This document shows, piece by piece, positions 8,226 through 16,450 of a DNA stretch of 64,000 bases. The notes under the pieces are model-generated. The model saw only the letters and a program-made list of their open reading frames with translations, searched no databases and was not told the origin of the DNA. The translations under genes were made by a program, and so were the position numbers. The stretch's first letter is position 1. Each line of letters begins with the position of its first letter. Source of the DNA: Pseudolabrys sp. (GTDB lineage Bacteria > Pseudomonadota > Alphaproteobacteria > Rhizobiales > Xanthobacteraceae); assembly GCA_017849615.1 (NCBI GenBank), contig JAFIGS010000017.1:525290-589289 (forward strand), in the 5' to 3' direction.

Positions 8226-10328
8226 TCACCCGCCATTGCCCGGCTTGGGCGCCGCCGGCTTGTCGGCGGAATTGGCCTGCGACGAGGTCTCGTCGGGCAG
8301 GCCGACACGCAGCTTTTCCAGAATCTTCGGCAGCTCCTCCGGATCGGGCTTGAGGTCGCGCGCGTGATTCCACTGGAAGGTCGCTTCCAGCTTGCGGCCG
8401 ATGCGCCAGTAGGCGTCGCCGAGATGATCGTTGATGGTCGGATCCTCGGGCTTGAGGCCGATGGCGCGCTCCAGCTCCTTGGTCGCTTCCTCGTAATTGC
8501 CGACGCGGTAATAGGCCCAGCCCAGCGAGTCGACGATGTAACCGTCGTCAGGACGCTGCGCGACGGCCTTCCTGATCATCTCCATGCCCTGATCGAGGTT
8601 GACGCCCTGATCGATCCAGGAATAGCCGAGATAATTGAGCACATGCGGCTGATCGGGGAACAGCGCGAGCGCCTTCTTCAGATCGGCTTCCGCCTTCTGC
8701 CACTGCTTGGCGCGCTCGTAGCAGATGCCGCGGAAATAGAAGACGGTCCAGTGGGCCTTGTCCGGCGTGCCGATGAGGTCGATCGCCTTGGAATAGATGT
8801 CGCCGCATTCGGCGAACTTCTTGTGGCCGCGCAGCAGATTGCCGAGCGCGAGCGTGGCCTCCAGATCCTTCGGATCGTCCTTGATCAGCTCCTCGAGCCG
8901 CTTCTGCGCCTCCTCGCTGCGCTCGAGCGCGTCGAGATCGGCGGCCATCTGAATGGCGGCGTTGCGGTACAGCACCGAGTTGTGCGGGATGCGATCATAG
9001 ACCTTGATCGCCATGTCCGGCTTCTTCATCGCCTCGTAGAGATCGGCGAGCGACAGCAGCGCCAGTTCGTGCTGCGGGGCAAGGTGCAGCGACAGTTGCA
9101 GATAGACGAGGCCGAGATCCTCGCCGCCGCGGCGGCCGAGCGAGGCACCGAGACCGTACAGCGCCTCGGCGGCGCCGGCCTGCGCGTTGGCGACCATCAT
9201 CGGAATGGCGCCGGCCTTTGTATCGCTCTTGGTATCGTTTTTGGCGGTCGCGGCGCGCGGCGCGGCATCGCCTTCGTTCAGGCGGGCGATGGTTTTGGCG
9301 TCGGCTATGCCGTCCGCCTTGAGCCCGTTGCGCGACTGGAATTCGCGAATGGCGGTCACGGTCTGCGCGCCGTAGCGGCCGTCGGCCGACAGGCCGAGAC
9401 GGTTCTGCAGGGCGGTGACATCCGCGCCGCTCATGCCGCGCGACAAGCTGCGGTCGGCGGCAAGCTGCGGCACGCCGGGCTTTGCTTCAGCCGGTTTGAC
9501 CTCGGCCGGTTTCGGCGCGCCGGCATCCGCCGGCCTGAGCTTGCGCATCGCGCTGGCGATGAGCGGATGGCGCGGCAGCACCTTGTCGAACGCCACGAAG
9601 ACCGCGAGCGCTTCCTCGGCCGAACGGTTGCGCGACAGCCAGCCGCCATAGGCCTCGACCACGCGGAGCGCCGACGAATCCATCTTGTAGGCGCGCTCGA
9701 ACCTCTTGCCCGCCTCCCTGGCGTCACCGGCGGCGTCGAGAATGAGGCCGGCGTGCAGATCCTTGAAAATGCCGTACCATTCCGGCCCGGTCAGGCGGTC
9801 GATGGTCGCCACCGCGCCCTTGGCATCGCCGGCGCCGGCCTGGCTCCAGGCCGACAGCAGCGCCGCGGTGAGATCCGTGATCGGACCGCGCACCGATTGG
9901 GAAAGGTTGCGCCGCGCCACCGCGAAATGACCGACCTTGAGGTCGTGCACGCCGAGCACGAGGCGCGCCGCGCGATCGGTCTTGCTGGTCTGCACGACGC
10001 GTTCGGCGAACTTCACCGCCTCTCCGACCTCGCCGCCGATCAGGAGCGATACGAAGGCGCGATCGAGCAGTTCGGTATTCTTGGGGTCGCGCCGCAAGGC
10101 GGCCCGATAATAGGTGGCGGCGGCCAGCGCATCCTGCTGCCGGCCGGCATGGCGGGCGGCCAGATAGCTACCCGACGCCGTGACGCCGGACAGATCGATG
10201 GCGCCGGAGGCGACAGGCGGCTGCGAGCCCTGCGCGGTGGCCGAGGCCGGCACCGCAATGGCAGCAACCGCACACGCAACAACGGCGGCGCCCGCCGCAA
10301 CAGCCCGGAACCGGCTCGATGATTTCAC
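8226..10328 (-). CDS. Secreted TPR protein with embedded peptidoglycan-binding domain
   Basis: A 700-aa protein. A hydrophobic N-terminal segment (AVAAGAAVVACAVAAIAVP) followed by ASATAQG reads as a signal peptide. Tetratricopeptide repeats then fill both halves, the clearest near the C-terminus (ALFPDQPHVLNYLGYSWIDQ and GYIVDSLGWAYYRVGNYEEA). Between them, near residues 310-370, is a PG_binding_1-like module: LSRGMSGADVTALQNRLG and GRYGAQTVTAIREFQSRNG. The start is a GTG at 10328 with GGAG just upstream; the longer open frame lacks a signal peptide. It probably acts in the periplasm as a scaffold near the cell wall. TPR proteins in this position are often annotated only as TPR. Confidence 0.85.
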   Translation of the reverse strand: MKSSSRFRAVAAGAAVVACAVAAIAVPASATAQGSQPPVASGAIDLSGVTASGSYLAARHAGRQQDALAAATYYRAALRRDPKNTELLDRAFVSLLIGGEVGEAVKFAERVVQTSKTDRAARLVLGVHDLKVGHFAVARRNLSQSVRGPITDLTAALLSAWSQAGAGDAKGAVATIDRLTGPEWYGIFKDLHAGLILDAAGDAREAGKRFERAYKMDSSALRVVEAYGGWLSRNRSAEEALAVFVAFDKVLPRHPLIASAMRKLRPADAGAPKPAEVKPAEAKPGVPQLAADRSLSRGMSGADVTALQNRLGLSADGRYGAQTVTAIREFQSRNGLKADGIADAKTIARLNEGDAAPRAATAKNDTKSDTKAGAIPMMVANAQAGAAEALYGLGASLGRRGGEDLGLVYLQLSLHLAPQHELALLSLADLYEAMKKPDMAIKVYDRIPHNSVLYRNAAIQMAADLDALERSEEAQKRLEELIKDDPKDLEATLALGNLLRGHKKFAECGDIYSKAIDLIGTPDKAHWTVFYFRGICYERAKQWQKAEADLKKALALFPDQPHVLNYLGYSWIDQGVNLDQGMEMIRKAVAQRPDDGYIVDSLGWAYYRVGNYEEATKELERAIGLKPEDPTINDHLGDAYWRIGRKLEATFQWNHARDLKPDPEELPKILEKLRVGLPDETSSQANSADKPAAPKPGNGG

Positions 10329-10748
10329 TGGCAATGCTCCGATGAGCGGCCGCGCGGCTCCGCGCTGACTCGCTGAGGTCAGATTCAGAATGACCCTTTT
10401 GCGCCGCAACCGCAAGAACGGCCCGCCGCGCGCCAAGAGTCCGCCGCCACAGCTTGAATGCCACGGTGTGGCGGCAGCATGGCCGTGCGGGCACTCGTTC
10501 GGCCCACCTCATCGGGTCGCCGGCGCAAGGCCGTCGGCCCGGCGTTCCCGTCGCTTCTCACGTGCCGCAACAGCTTGCAACCTTTACGGGAACTTAGATG
10601 TCCTTTGGGGAACCCCGAGTTTGGCCGTGTTTGGGGGCATTCGCACATCGGCGCCCCACCCCCGCCTCCGCCCGGCCATCCCTACGGGCCTACCTGTCGG
10701 AAAATCGTGCAATCGGGCATGTTAGCGCCGGGAGGCTGCCGACGTCCG
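10329..10748. other. 420-bp divergent intergenic region
   Basis: Separates the leftward TPR gene from the rightward two-component operon and should hold both promoters. I see no convincing gene, RNA or strong palindrome in it. Open frames crossing it lack ribosome binding sites and amino-acid plausibility. The stretch 10640-10690 is C-rich. Confidence 0.6.
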
Positions 10749-11858
10749 ATGCGCGCCGTGTTTTCCAATGTGACGGAGTATTTCGACAGCCAGCGGGGGC
10801 GCTGGCTGCGCGAACAGCTCGCCGGCATTCTCGTCGCCCAGCTCATCGTCGCGCTGCTGACGGCGATTCTCGCGGCGGCCTTCCAGTGGCTGCCGATCCA
10901 GCATGTCACGATCGTCTATCTCATTCCGGTCATCGTCGCGACCTTGCGCTGGGGCGCGATCCCGGCGGTGTTCGCCGGCCTGTCCGGCATCGCGGCGGTT
11001 GCTTATTTCTTTTACGCGCCTTTCTTCGATATGCGCGTCCACAGTCCCGCGCAGATCGCCGACATCCTGCTGTTCGTCACCGTCGCAACGATCACCGGTC
11101 GCATCGCGGTCGCGGTCCGCAAGGCCAAGATCCGCGCCCAGGCCGAAAGCCTGCGCGATGCCCTGATCGGTTCGGTGTCGCACGGACTGCGCACGCCGCT
11201 GGCGGCGATCACCGGCTCGGCGTCCATCCTGGCCCAATCGCGCGCCATCGAGGGCGACGAACACCTGTCCTCCCTGGTTCACGTCATTCGCGACGAGGCC
11301 GATCGGCTCAATGGCGACATCCAGAACCTGCTCGATGCCACGCGCATCAGCAGCGAAGGGCTTCAGCCCCACATGACCTGGGTCGATCCCGAAGATCTGA
11401 TCAGCGGCGCCCTGGCCAGCAAACGCCGCGCGCTCGCCGAGCGCCCGGTCAACCTCTCCATCGCCGACGATCTGCCGCTGGCCTATATCGACGCCACCCT
11501 CATCCAGTCCGCGCTGAGCCAGGTCATCGAAAATGCGATCAAATATTCTCCGCCGGGCTCGCCGATCACGATCAAGGCCGGGCAGGTCGGCGCGATGATC
11601 CGCATTGATGTCAGCGACAAGGGCGTGGGCGTTCCGAATTCCGAACTCGAGAAGATATTCGAGCGCTTCTATCGCGGCTCGGTCCATGCCACGAATATAC
11701 CGGGGTCCGGGCTTGGACTATGGATCGCGCGCGCCCTGATTGATGCCTGCGGCGGGCGCATCCGGGCTGTCGTTCCGGACCATGGCCCGGGAACCACCTT
11801 CCGTATCGAACTGCCGGTGAAAACGCAGCCGGCCGCCGACGAGAACGCAGATGAATGA
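10749..11858 (+). CDS. Membrane sensor histidine kinase, truncated KdpD-like
   Basis: A 369-aa kinase. Four hydrophobic helices in residues 20-120 form a DUF4118 module, the same membrane domain as KdpD. The dimerisation H-box is VSHGLRTPLAAITG with the phospho-acceptor His145; the ATP domain has the N-box ENAIKYSPPGS (262-271), DKGVG (290-294) and GSGLGLWIA (319-327). Canonical KdpD is about 900 aa with N-terminal KdpD and UspA domains; both are absent here. It overlaps the downstream response regulator by 8 bp, so translation is coupled. The ATG at 10749 has GGGAGG about 12 nt upstream. The signal is not known; no K+ transport genes are nearby. Confidence 0.88.
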   Translation: MRAVFSNVTEYFDSQRGRWLREQLAGILVAQLIVALLTAILAAAFQWLPIQHVTIVYLIPVIVATLRWGAIPAVFAGLSGIAAVAYFFYAPFFDMRVHSPAQIADILLFVTVATITGRIAVAVRKAKIRAQAESLRDALIGSVSHGLRTPLAAITGSASILAQSRAIEGDEHLSSLVHVIRDEADRLNGDIQNLLDATRISSEGLQPHMTWVDPEDLISGALASKRRALAERPVNLSIADDLPLAYIDATLIQSALSQVIENAIKYSPPGSPITIKAGQVGAMIRIDVSDKGVGVPNSELEKIFERFYRGSVHATNIPGSGLGLWIARALIDACGGRIRAVVPDHGPGTTFRIELPVKTQPAADENADE

Positions 11859-12555
11859 CAGCCGCCCATCGGTTCTGATCATCGACGACGATCCGCAGAT
11901 CCGGCGTTTTCTGCGCGCCGGCTTCGACCTTGAGCACTTCGCGGTGCATGAGGAGCCGACCGGCCAGGGCGGGCTGCGGGCCGCCACCTTGCGCCGCTCC
12001 GACCTCATCGTGGTCGATCTCAATCTGCCCGACATGGACGGCAGCAACATCGTCGAGCGGCTGCGCGCCTGGTCGACGGTGCCGATTATCGTTCTGTCGG
12101 TGCGCGCCAGCGACGAGGACAAGGTCAAGCTGCTTGAAAGCGGCGCCGACGACTACGTCGTCAAGCCGTTCAGCATGGTCGAACTGGTGGCGCGGGCGCG
12201 GGCGGCCATTCGCCGTCAGACTCGGACCGACCACGGCGAGATGATCGTCAAATCCGGCCCGCTCTCGATCGATCTCGCCAATCGCGCGGTCTATCTCGAC
12301 GAAGAACGAGTCACGCTGTCTCCCAAGGAGTATCGCCTGCTGCAGGTTCTCGCCAAGCACGCCGGCAATGTCGTCACGCACAACACCTTGATGAAAGAGG
12401 TGTGGGGCGTGCGCCACCTCGACAATTCCCACTATCTGCGGATTCTCGTGCGCCGCCTGCGCGGCAAGATCGAAAAGAATCCGAAGCGGCCGCAGATTCT
12501 CGTCAGCGAGCTGGGCGTCGGCTACCGCCTGACGAATGGAAACGAGGCCCGGTGA
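11851..12555 (+). CDS. OmpR/KdpE-family response regulator
   Basis: A 234-aa transcription factor. The receiver domain has acidic residues D12-D13, the phospho-acceptor D56 in VVDLNLPDMDG, and K105 in DDYVVKPFS. A winged-helix domain follows from about residue 130, with LSPKEYRLLQVLAKHAGNVV and the C-terminal wing GVGYRL. The sequence is closest in feel to KdpE. Its start overlaps the kinase stop by 8 bp, so the pair is co-translated and cognate. Target genes are unknown; the divergent TPR gene is the nearest candidate, which is inference only. Confidence 0.92.
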   Translation: MNDSRPSVLIIDDDPQIRRFLRAGFDLEHFAVHEEPTGQGGLRAATLRRSDLIVVDLNLPDMDGSNIVERLRAWSTVPIIVLSVRASDEDKVKLLESGADDYVVKPFSMVELVARARAAIRRQTRTDHGEMIVKSGPLSIDLANRAVYLDEERVTLSPKEYRLLQVLAKHAGNVVTHNTLMKEVWGVRHLDNSHYLRILVRRLRGKIEKNPKRPQILVSELGVGYRLTNGNEAR

Positions 12556-12686
12556 CGGATCACTGTTACCGAACTGTTACGACACGCTTCGCCTTGCTCA
12601 CCGCCGCGTTACGGCCGTCCCGATAGCGTCGAAACCGCTCGTCGTTGCGTGCGAATCCCCGCGCGATCCGACGGGGAGGTTCGACC

Positions 12687-12965
12687 GTGCCGAATTCCGA
12701 AAGCCTGAGGCGCGCCAAGCCCGCCCGACGCCCCTGTCTCGCGCCAGCCAATCAGGCGGAGATCGAGAAAGAGCGCAACCGGCTGTTCGACGAGCTGATG
12801 CTGCTCCGCCGCATGCAGTCCGCGCCTTCGCAGGCTCTCGAAACGGCGCGCATCCTGCTCACCAGGCAATGGATCAAGGCCGATTGGCGCGAACGCGAGC
12901 GGCTCAACAAGGCCGCCGGTTGGGCGCTGCAGATCGAATTGAACGGCAATCAGTCGTCGGCATAA
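12687..12965 (+). CDS. Hypothetical protein with coiled-coil-like helix (92 aa)
   Basis: Begins at a GTG (12687) with a strong GGGGAGG Shine-Dalgarno 7 nt upstream; the earlier in-frame ATG at 12645 has none. The 92-aa product has a basic N-terminus (SLRRAKPARRP), then a charged helix NQAEIEKERNRLFDELML, and ends at NGNQSSA. No membrane segment or cysteine pair. It is convergent with the ETF-QO gene, 18 bp away, and 131 bp downstream of the response regulator. Function unknown. Confidence 0.6.
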   Translation: MPNSESLRRAKPARRPCLAPANQAEIEKERNRLFDELMLLRRMQSAPSQALETARILLTRQWIKADWRERERLNKAAGWALQIELNGNQSSA

Positions 12966-12983
12966 CGCCGCGGCGTCCGGCCG

Positions 12984-14666
12984 CTACATCCCCGAATAGT
13001 TCGGACCGCCCGCGCCTTCCGGCGGCACCCAGGTGATGTTCTGGTTCGGGTCCTTGATGTCGCAGGTTTTACAGTGGACGCAATTCTGCGCATTGATGAC
13101 GAACTTCGGGTTGCCCGCCTCTTCCACCCATTCATAGACGCCGGCCGGGCAGTAACGCGCCGACGGACCGGCGAAGACGTCGTGCTCCGACGACTTCTGC
13201 AAGGCCATGTCCTTGACTTTGAGATGCGGCGGCTGGTCTTCCTCGTGATTGGTGTTCGACAGGAACACCGAGGACAGACGATCGAAGATGAGCTTGCCGT
13301 CGGGCTTGGGATAGACGATACGCTCGCATTCGGCCGCGGGCTTGAGCGCCATGTAGTCCGGCTTGCCGTGCTTAAGCGTGCCAAACAGCGAAAATTTAAC
13401 ACTCGCACCCAACAACGGCAGCCATTTGCCGACCGAATTCGTCCACATGTCGAGGCCGCCGAGCGCGATGCCGATCAAAGTGCCGAACTTCGACCAGAGC
13501 GGCTTGACGTTGCGCACCGCCCAAAGATCCTGACCGATCGGCGACGCCCGCCAGCCGGACTCGTAATCCGTGAGTTCGTCGTATTGCCTTCCGGCAGCCA
13601 GCGCCGCGGCTGCGGCTTCCGCCGCGAGCATGCCCGACAGCATCGCGTTGTGGCTGCCCTTGATGCGCGGCACGTTCATGAAGCCGGCATCACAACCGAT
13701 CAGCGCGCCGCCGGGGAATGTCAGCTTCGGCACCGACTGATAGCCGCCTTCCGTGATGGCGCGTGCGCCATAGGAGAGACGTTTGCCGCCCTCGAAGGTG
13801 TCGCGCACCGAAGGATGCGTCTTGAAGCGCTGGAATTCCTCGAACGGCGACAGATAGGGATTCTTGTAGTTCAGGTGCACGACGAAGCCGACCGCCACCA
13901 GATTGTCGTCGAAGTGATAGAGGAACGAGCCGCCGCCGGTCGAATTGTCGAGCGGCCAGCCGAACGAGTGCTGCACAAGGCCCTTCTTGTGCTTGCCGGG
14001 CGCGACCTGCCACAGCTCCTTGAGGCCGATGCCGAATTTCTGTGGCTCGCGGCCGTCCTGCAGATTGAACTTCGCCAGCAGTTGCTTGCCGAGATTGCCG
14101 CGCGCGCCCTCGGCGAACAGAGTGTACTTGGCGCGCAGCTCCATGCCGCGCGTGAAGTTGGCATTGGGTTCGTTGTTCCTGCCGATGCCCATGTCGCCGG
14201 TGGCGACGCCGACCACGGCGCCGTTGTCGTCGTAAAGAACCTCCGCCGCGGCGAAGCCCGGATAGATCTCGACGCCGAGGCCCTCGGCCTTGGTGCCGAG
14301 CCAGCGGCAGACGTCGCCGAGCGACACGATGTAGTTGCCGTGGTTGCCCATCAGCGGCGGCATCAGGATGTTCGGCAGCCGCACCGCGCCGCTGTGGCCG
14401 AGCCAATAGAAGCGGTCGTCGGTGACTTGGGTCTTGATCGGCGTTTCTTCCGAGCGCCAGTCGGGCAGCAGGGCGTCGAGCCCGGCCGGATCGATCACCG
14501 CGCCGGAGAGGATGTGCGCGCCGACCTCGGAGCCCTTTTCGACCACGACCACCGACAGGTCGGCATTGATCTGCTTGAGGCGGATGGCGGCGGCGAGGCC
14601 GGCGGGGCCGGCGCCGACAACAACAACATCAAACTCCATGGCTTCGCGGGCGGGCAGATCGGTCAT
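12984..14666 (-). CDS. Electron transfer flavoprotein-ubiquinone oxidoreductase
   Basis: Inner-membrane enzyme that passes electrons from ETF (beta-oxidation and amino-acid dehydrogenases) to ubiquinone. FAD site GAGPAG at residues 18-23; ILSGAVIDP and GCDAGFMNVPRIKGSHNAM are diagnostic of the family. The C-terminal 4Fe-4S cluster ligands are all present: C506 (CPAGVYEW) and C529, C532, C535 (CVHCKTCDIKDP). Length 560 aa is typical. It is divergent from the uracil-DNA glycosylase, with about 140 bp between starts. ETF alpha and beta genes are not in the window. Complete and canonical. Confidence 0.97.
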   Translation of the reverse strand: MTDLPAREAMEFDVVVVGAGPAGLAAAIRLKQINADLSVVVVEKGSEVGAHILSGAVIDPAGLDALLPDWRSEETPIKTQVTDDRFYWLGHSGAVRLPNILMPPLMGNHGNYIVSLGDVCRWLGTKAEGLGVEIYPGFAAAEVLYDDNGAVVGVATGDMGIGRNNEPNANFTRGMELRAKYTLFAEGARGNLGKQLLAKFNLQDGREPQKFGIGLKELWQVAPGKHKKGLVQHSFGWPLDNSTGGGSFLYHFDDNLVAVGFVVHLNYKNPYLSPFEEFQRFKTHPSVRDTFEGGKRLSYGARAITEGGYQSVPKLTFPGGALIGCDAGFMNVPRIKGSHNAMLSGMLAAEAAAAALAAGRQYDELTDYESGWRASPIGQDLWAVRNVKPLWSKFGTLIGIALGGLDMWTNSVGKWLPLLGASVKFSLFGTLKHGKPDYMALKPAAECERIVYPKPDGKLIFDRLSSVFLSNTNHEEDQPPHLKVKDMALQKSSEHDVFAGPSARYCPAGVYEWVEEAGNPKFVINAQNCVHCKTCDIKDPNQNITWVPPEGAGGPNYSGM

Positions 14667-14807
14667 CGAGGCCTCCTGAAATGGGCGAACGGCGCGAAAA
14701 TCGCTGCCTGTGCCCCCGAAACGCAGTTCATAACGCTTCTATTGAACATTTTTGCACAGCGTGGGCAATCGCCCGGCCATACGATTTCATTGTGCTAGAA
14801 TGCTGGG

Positions 14808-15617
14808 ATGACGGAATCCCCCGACCCCAACGCCCGCGACCTGATCGAGTTCTACCTCGACGCCGGCGCCGACGCCTTTATTGGCGAGGAGCCTGTGGAC
14901 CGCTTCGCCCTGGTCGATGGGCCGGTGGCGCCGAAGGTGGCCGAGCGGCCCGCTCTCGTGCGGGAGGCCGCCCCCCCTATTGCGGCCCCGGCCCGGCCGG
15001 CGCCGCAGGCTCCCGACGAGGCCGCGACCGCGGCGCGCATTGCCGCCAGGAGCGCCACCACGCTCGACGAGTTGCGGGCCATCGTCGAAGGCTTCGATGG
15101 CTGCGCGCTCAAGGCGACCGCAAGCCGCACCGTGTTCTCGGACGGCAATCCGCAAGCGCGCCTCATGCTGGTCGGCGAGGCGCCGGGCCGCGACGAGGAC
15201 ATCGAGGGCCTGCCCTTCGTCGGCCGTTCCGGCAAACTGCTCAATCAGATGCTCAAGGCCATCGGGCTCGACCGCACGTCGGTCTACATCGCCAACATCG
15301 TGCCGTGGCGTCCGCCCGGCAACCGCGATCCAAGCCCGCATGAGTCGGCGATCTGCCTGCCTTTCATCCTCCGTCAGATCGAACTCGTCGATCCCGATGT
15401 GCTGGTGTGCCTCGGCAAGCCGTCGATGCAGACCTTGCTCGGCCTGATGGAGCCGATCTCGAAGGCGCGCGGCCGCTGGGTCACCTTCAACACCGGCAAG
15501 CGCGACATCAAAGCCCTGGCCACCTTCCATCCGGCGTTCCTGTTGCGCTCGCCGCTGCAAAAGCGCTTCGCCTGGCGCGATCTGCTGGCGATCAAGAAGG
15601 CGCTGAAGAACGGATAG
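14808..15617 (+). CDS. Uracil-DNA glycosylase, family 4-like with a missing Fe-S cysteine
   Basis: Removes uracil from DNA (base-excision repair). Motif A is GEAPGRDED (from residue 123) and the catalytic HPAFLL begins at 241, both as in family 4; PFVGRSGKLLNQML and NIVPWRPPGNRDP are also conserved. Family 4 enzymes bind a 4Fe-4S cluster through Cys-x2-Cys and Cys-x14-17-Cys. Here only C99, C183 and C201 exist: the second pair keeps a 17-residue spacing, but the first is CALK, with K102 in place of Cys. A related enzyme from Bradyrhizobium diazoefficiens (BdiUng) has been described as atypical for lacking the cluster. The N-terminal 80 residues are Ala/Pro-rich and likely disordered. Confidence 0.9.
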   Translation: MTESPDPNARDLIEFYLDAGADAFIGEEPVDRFALVDGPVAPKVAERPALVREAAPPIAAPARPAPQAPDEAATAARIAARSATTLDELRAIVEGFDGCALKATASRTVFSDGNPQARLMLVGEAPGRDEDIEGLPFVGRSGKLLNQMLKAIGLDRTSVYIANIVPWRPPGNRDPSPHESAICLPFILRQIELVDPDVLVCLGKPSMQTLLGLMEPISKARGRWVTFNTGKRDIKALATFHPAFLLRSPLQKRFAWRDLLAIKKALKNG

Positions 15618-15630
15618 CAACGTGGCCTTT

Positions 15631-15698
15631 GTAACCCGGATGAGCGTAGCGAAATCCGGGAGCGGCTGACCCGGGTTTCGCTACGCTACACCCGGACT
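15631..15698. repeat. Palindromic repeat after the uracil-DNA glycosylase gene
   Basis: Arms AGCGTAGCGAAATCCGGG and CCCGGGTTTCGCTACGCT, complementary except for one position, separated by 10 bases. The form CCCGGATGAGCG...AGCGAAATCCGGG is a widespread intergenic element type in proteobacteria and differs from the 100-bp family that follows 9 bp later. It may also act as a transcription end for the glycosylase gene. Confidence 0.8.
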
Positions 15699-15706
15699 AC
15701 GAGGCT

Positions 15707-15811
15707 GTCATTCCGGGGCGCGGCTGAAAGCCGCGAGCCCGGAATCCATATCCCCTGTGCTGCGGTGTATGGATTCCGGGCCCGCGCGTAATGCGCGCAT
15801 CCCGGAATGAC
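15707..15811. repeat. Dispersed palindromic repeat, copy 2
   Basis: Bounded by GTCATTCCGGGGCG and CCCGGAATGAC, with inner GGAATCCAT / ATGGATTCC arms carrying one GANTC each. It sits between the convergent glycosylase and EamA genes, in tandem with a different palindrome at 15631. Confidence 0.92.
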
Positions 15812-15818
15812 AGAGTCA

Positions 15819-16250
15819 TTACCTCAACGCCACCAGTATCGCCCCCGCCGCGATCAGCGCGACGCCGAGCCAGTTCGGACCGCTCAGCTTTTCCCCGAGA
15901 AAGACGACGCCGAAGATCGCGACCAGCACCACGCTGAGTTTGTCGATGGGCGCAACCTTGGCCGCCTCGCCAATCTTCAGTGCGCGGAAGTAACAGATCC
16001 ACGACGCGCCGGTGGCCAGCCCCGACAGCACGAGAAAGACGTAAGTGCGCGGCGACACGCTGCCCGGCGACTGGAATTGTCCGGTCGCGAACAGGATCAG
16101 CGCCAGCGTCATCAGGATGACGATGGTGCGGATGAAGGTGGCGAAGTCGGAATTGATGTTCTCGACGCCGACCTTGGCGAAGATCGCCGTGAGTGCGGCG
16201 AACATCGCCGACAGCAACGCCCAGACCTGCCAGGATGACCAGATGCTCAT
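15819..16250 (-). CDS. Single-domain EamA-family transporter
   Basis: A 143-aa inner-membrane protein with about five hydrophobic helices, a single EamA (drug/metabolite transporter) domain rather than the usual duplicated pair, so it should work as a dimer. Visible family features: LLSAMFAALTAIFAKVG at the N-terminus, ASWICYFRALKIGEAAKVAP in the middle and the terminal helix NWLGVALIAAGAILVAL. The ATG at 16250 is preferred over 16271 because GAGG lies 6 nt upstream and homologues begin there. Substrate not predictable. Its stop lies 8 bp from repeat copy 2. Confidence 0.85.
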   Translation of the reverse strand: MSIWSSWQVWALLSAMFAALTAIFAKVGVENINSDFATFIRTIVILMTLALILFATGQFQSPGSVSPRTYVFLVLSGLATGASWICYFRALKIGEAAKVAPIDKLSVVLVAIFGVVFLGEKLSGPNWLGVALIAAGAILVALR

Positions 16251-16450
16251 GCTCGTCCTCGATCGCGCCATGCGTCACGTCGGCGCATTAGACGCTCAAC
16301 TACCCGATATTCGGCACTAAGTACCATTTGCATCGAACCGCGCAGGTCGGAACAACGCCAGCCGCATAACTCGTCGCGCTGGATTCAGATATAGAGCTGG
16401 CGTAAATTCAAGCCGTGGTCGCGCGTGGGGGCGGCCGCCGGGAGATCGCA

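Noticed and set aside
8199-10322. 707-codon open frame antisense to the TPR gene
   Set aside because: Shadow of the real gene; no domains, and the TPR and signal-peptide evidence favours the minus strand.
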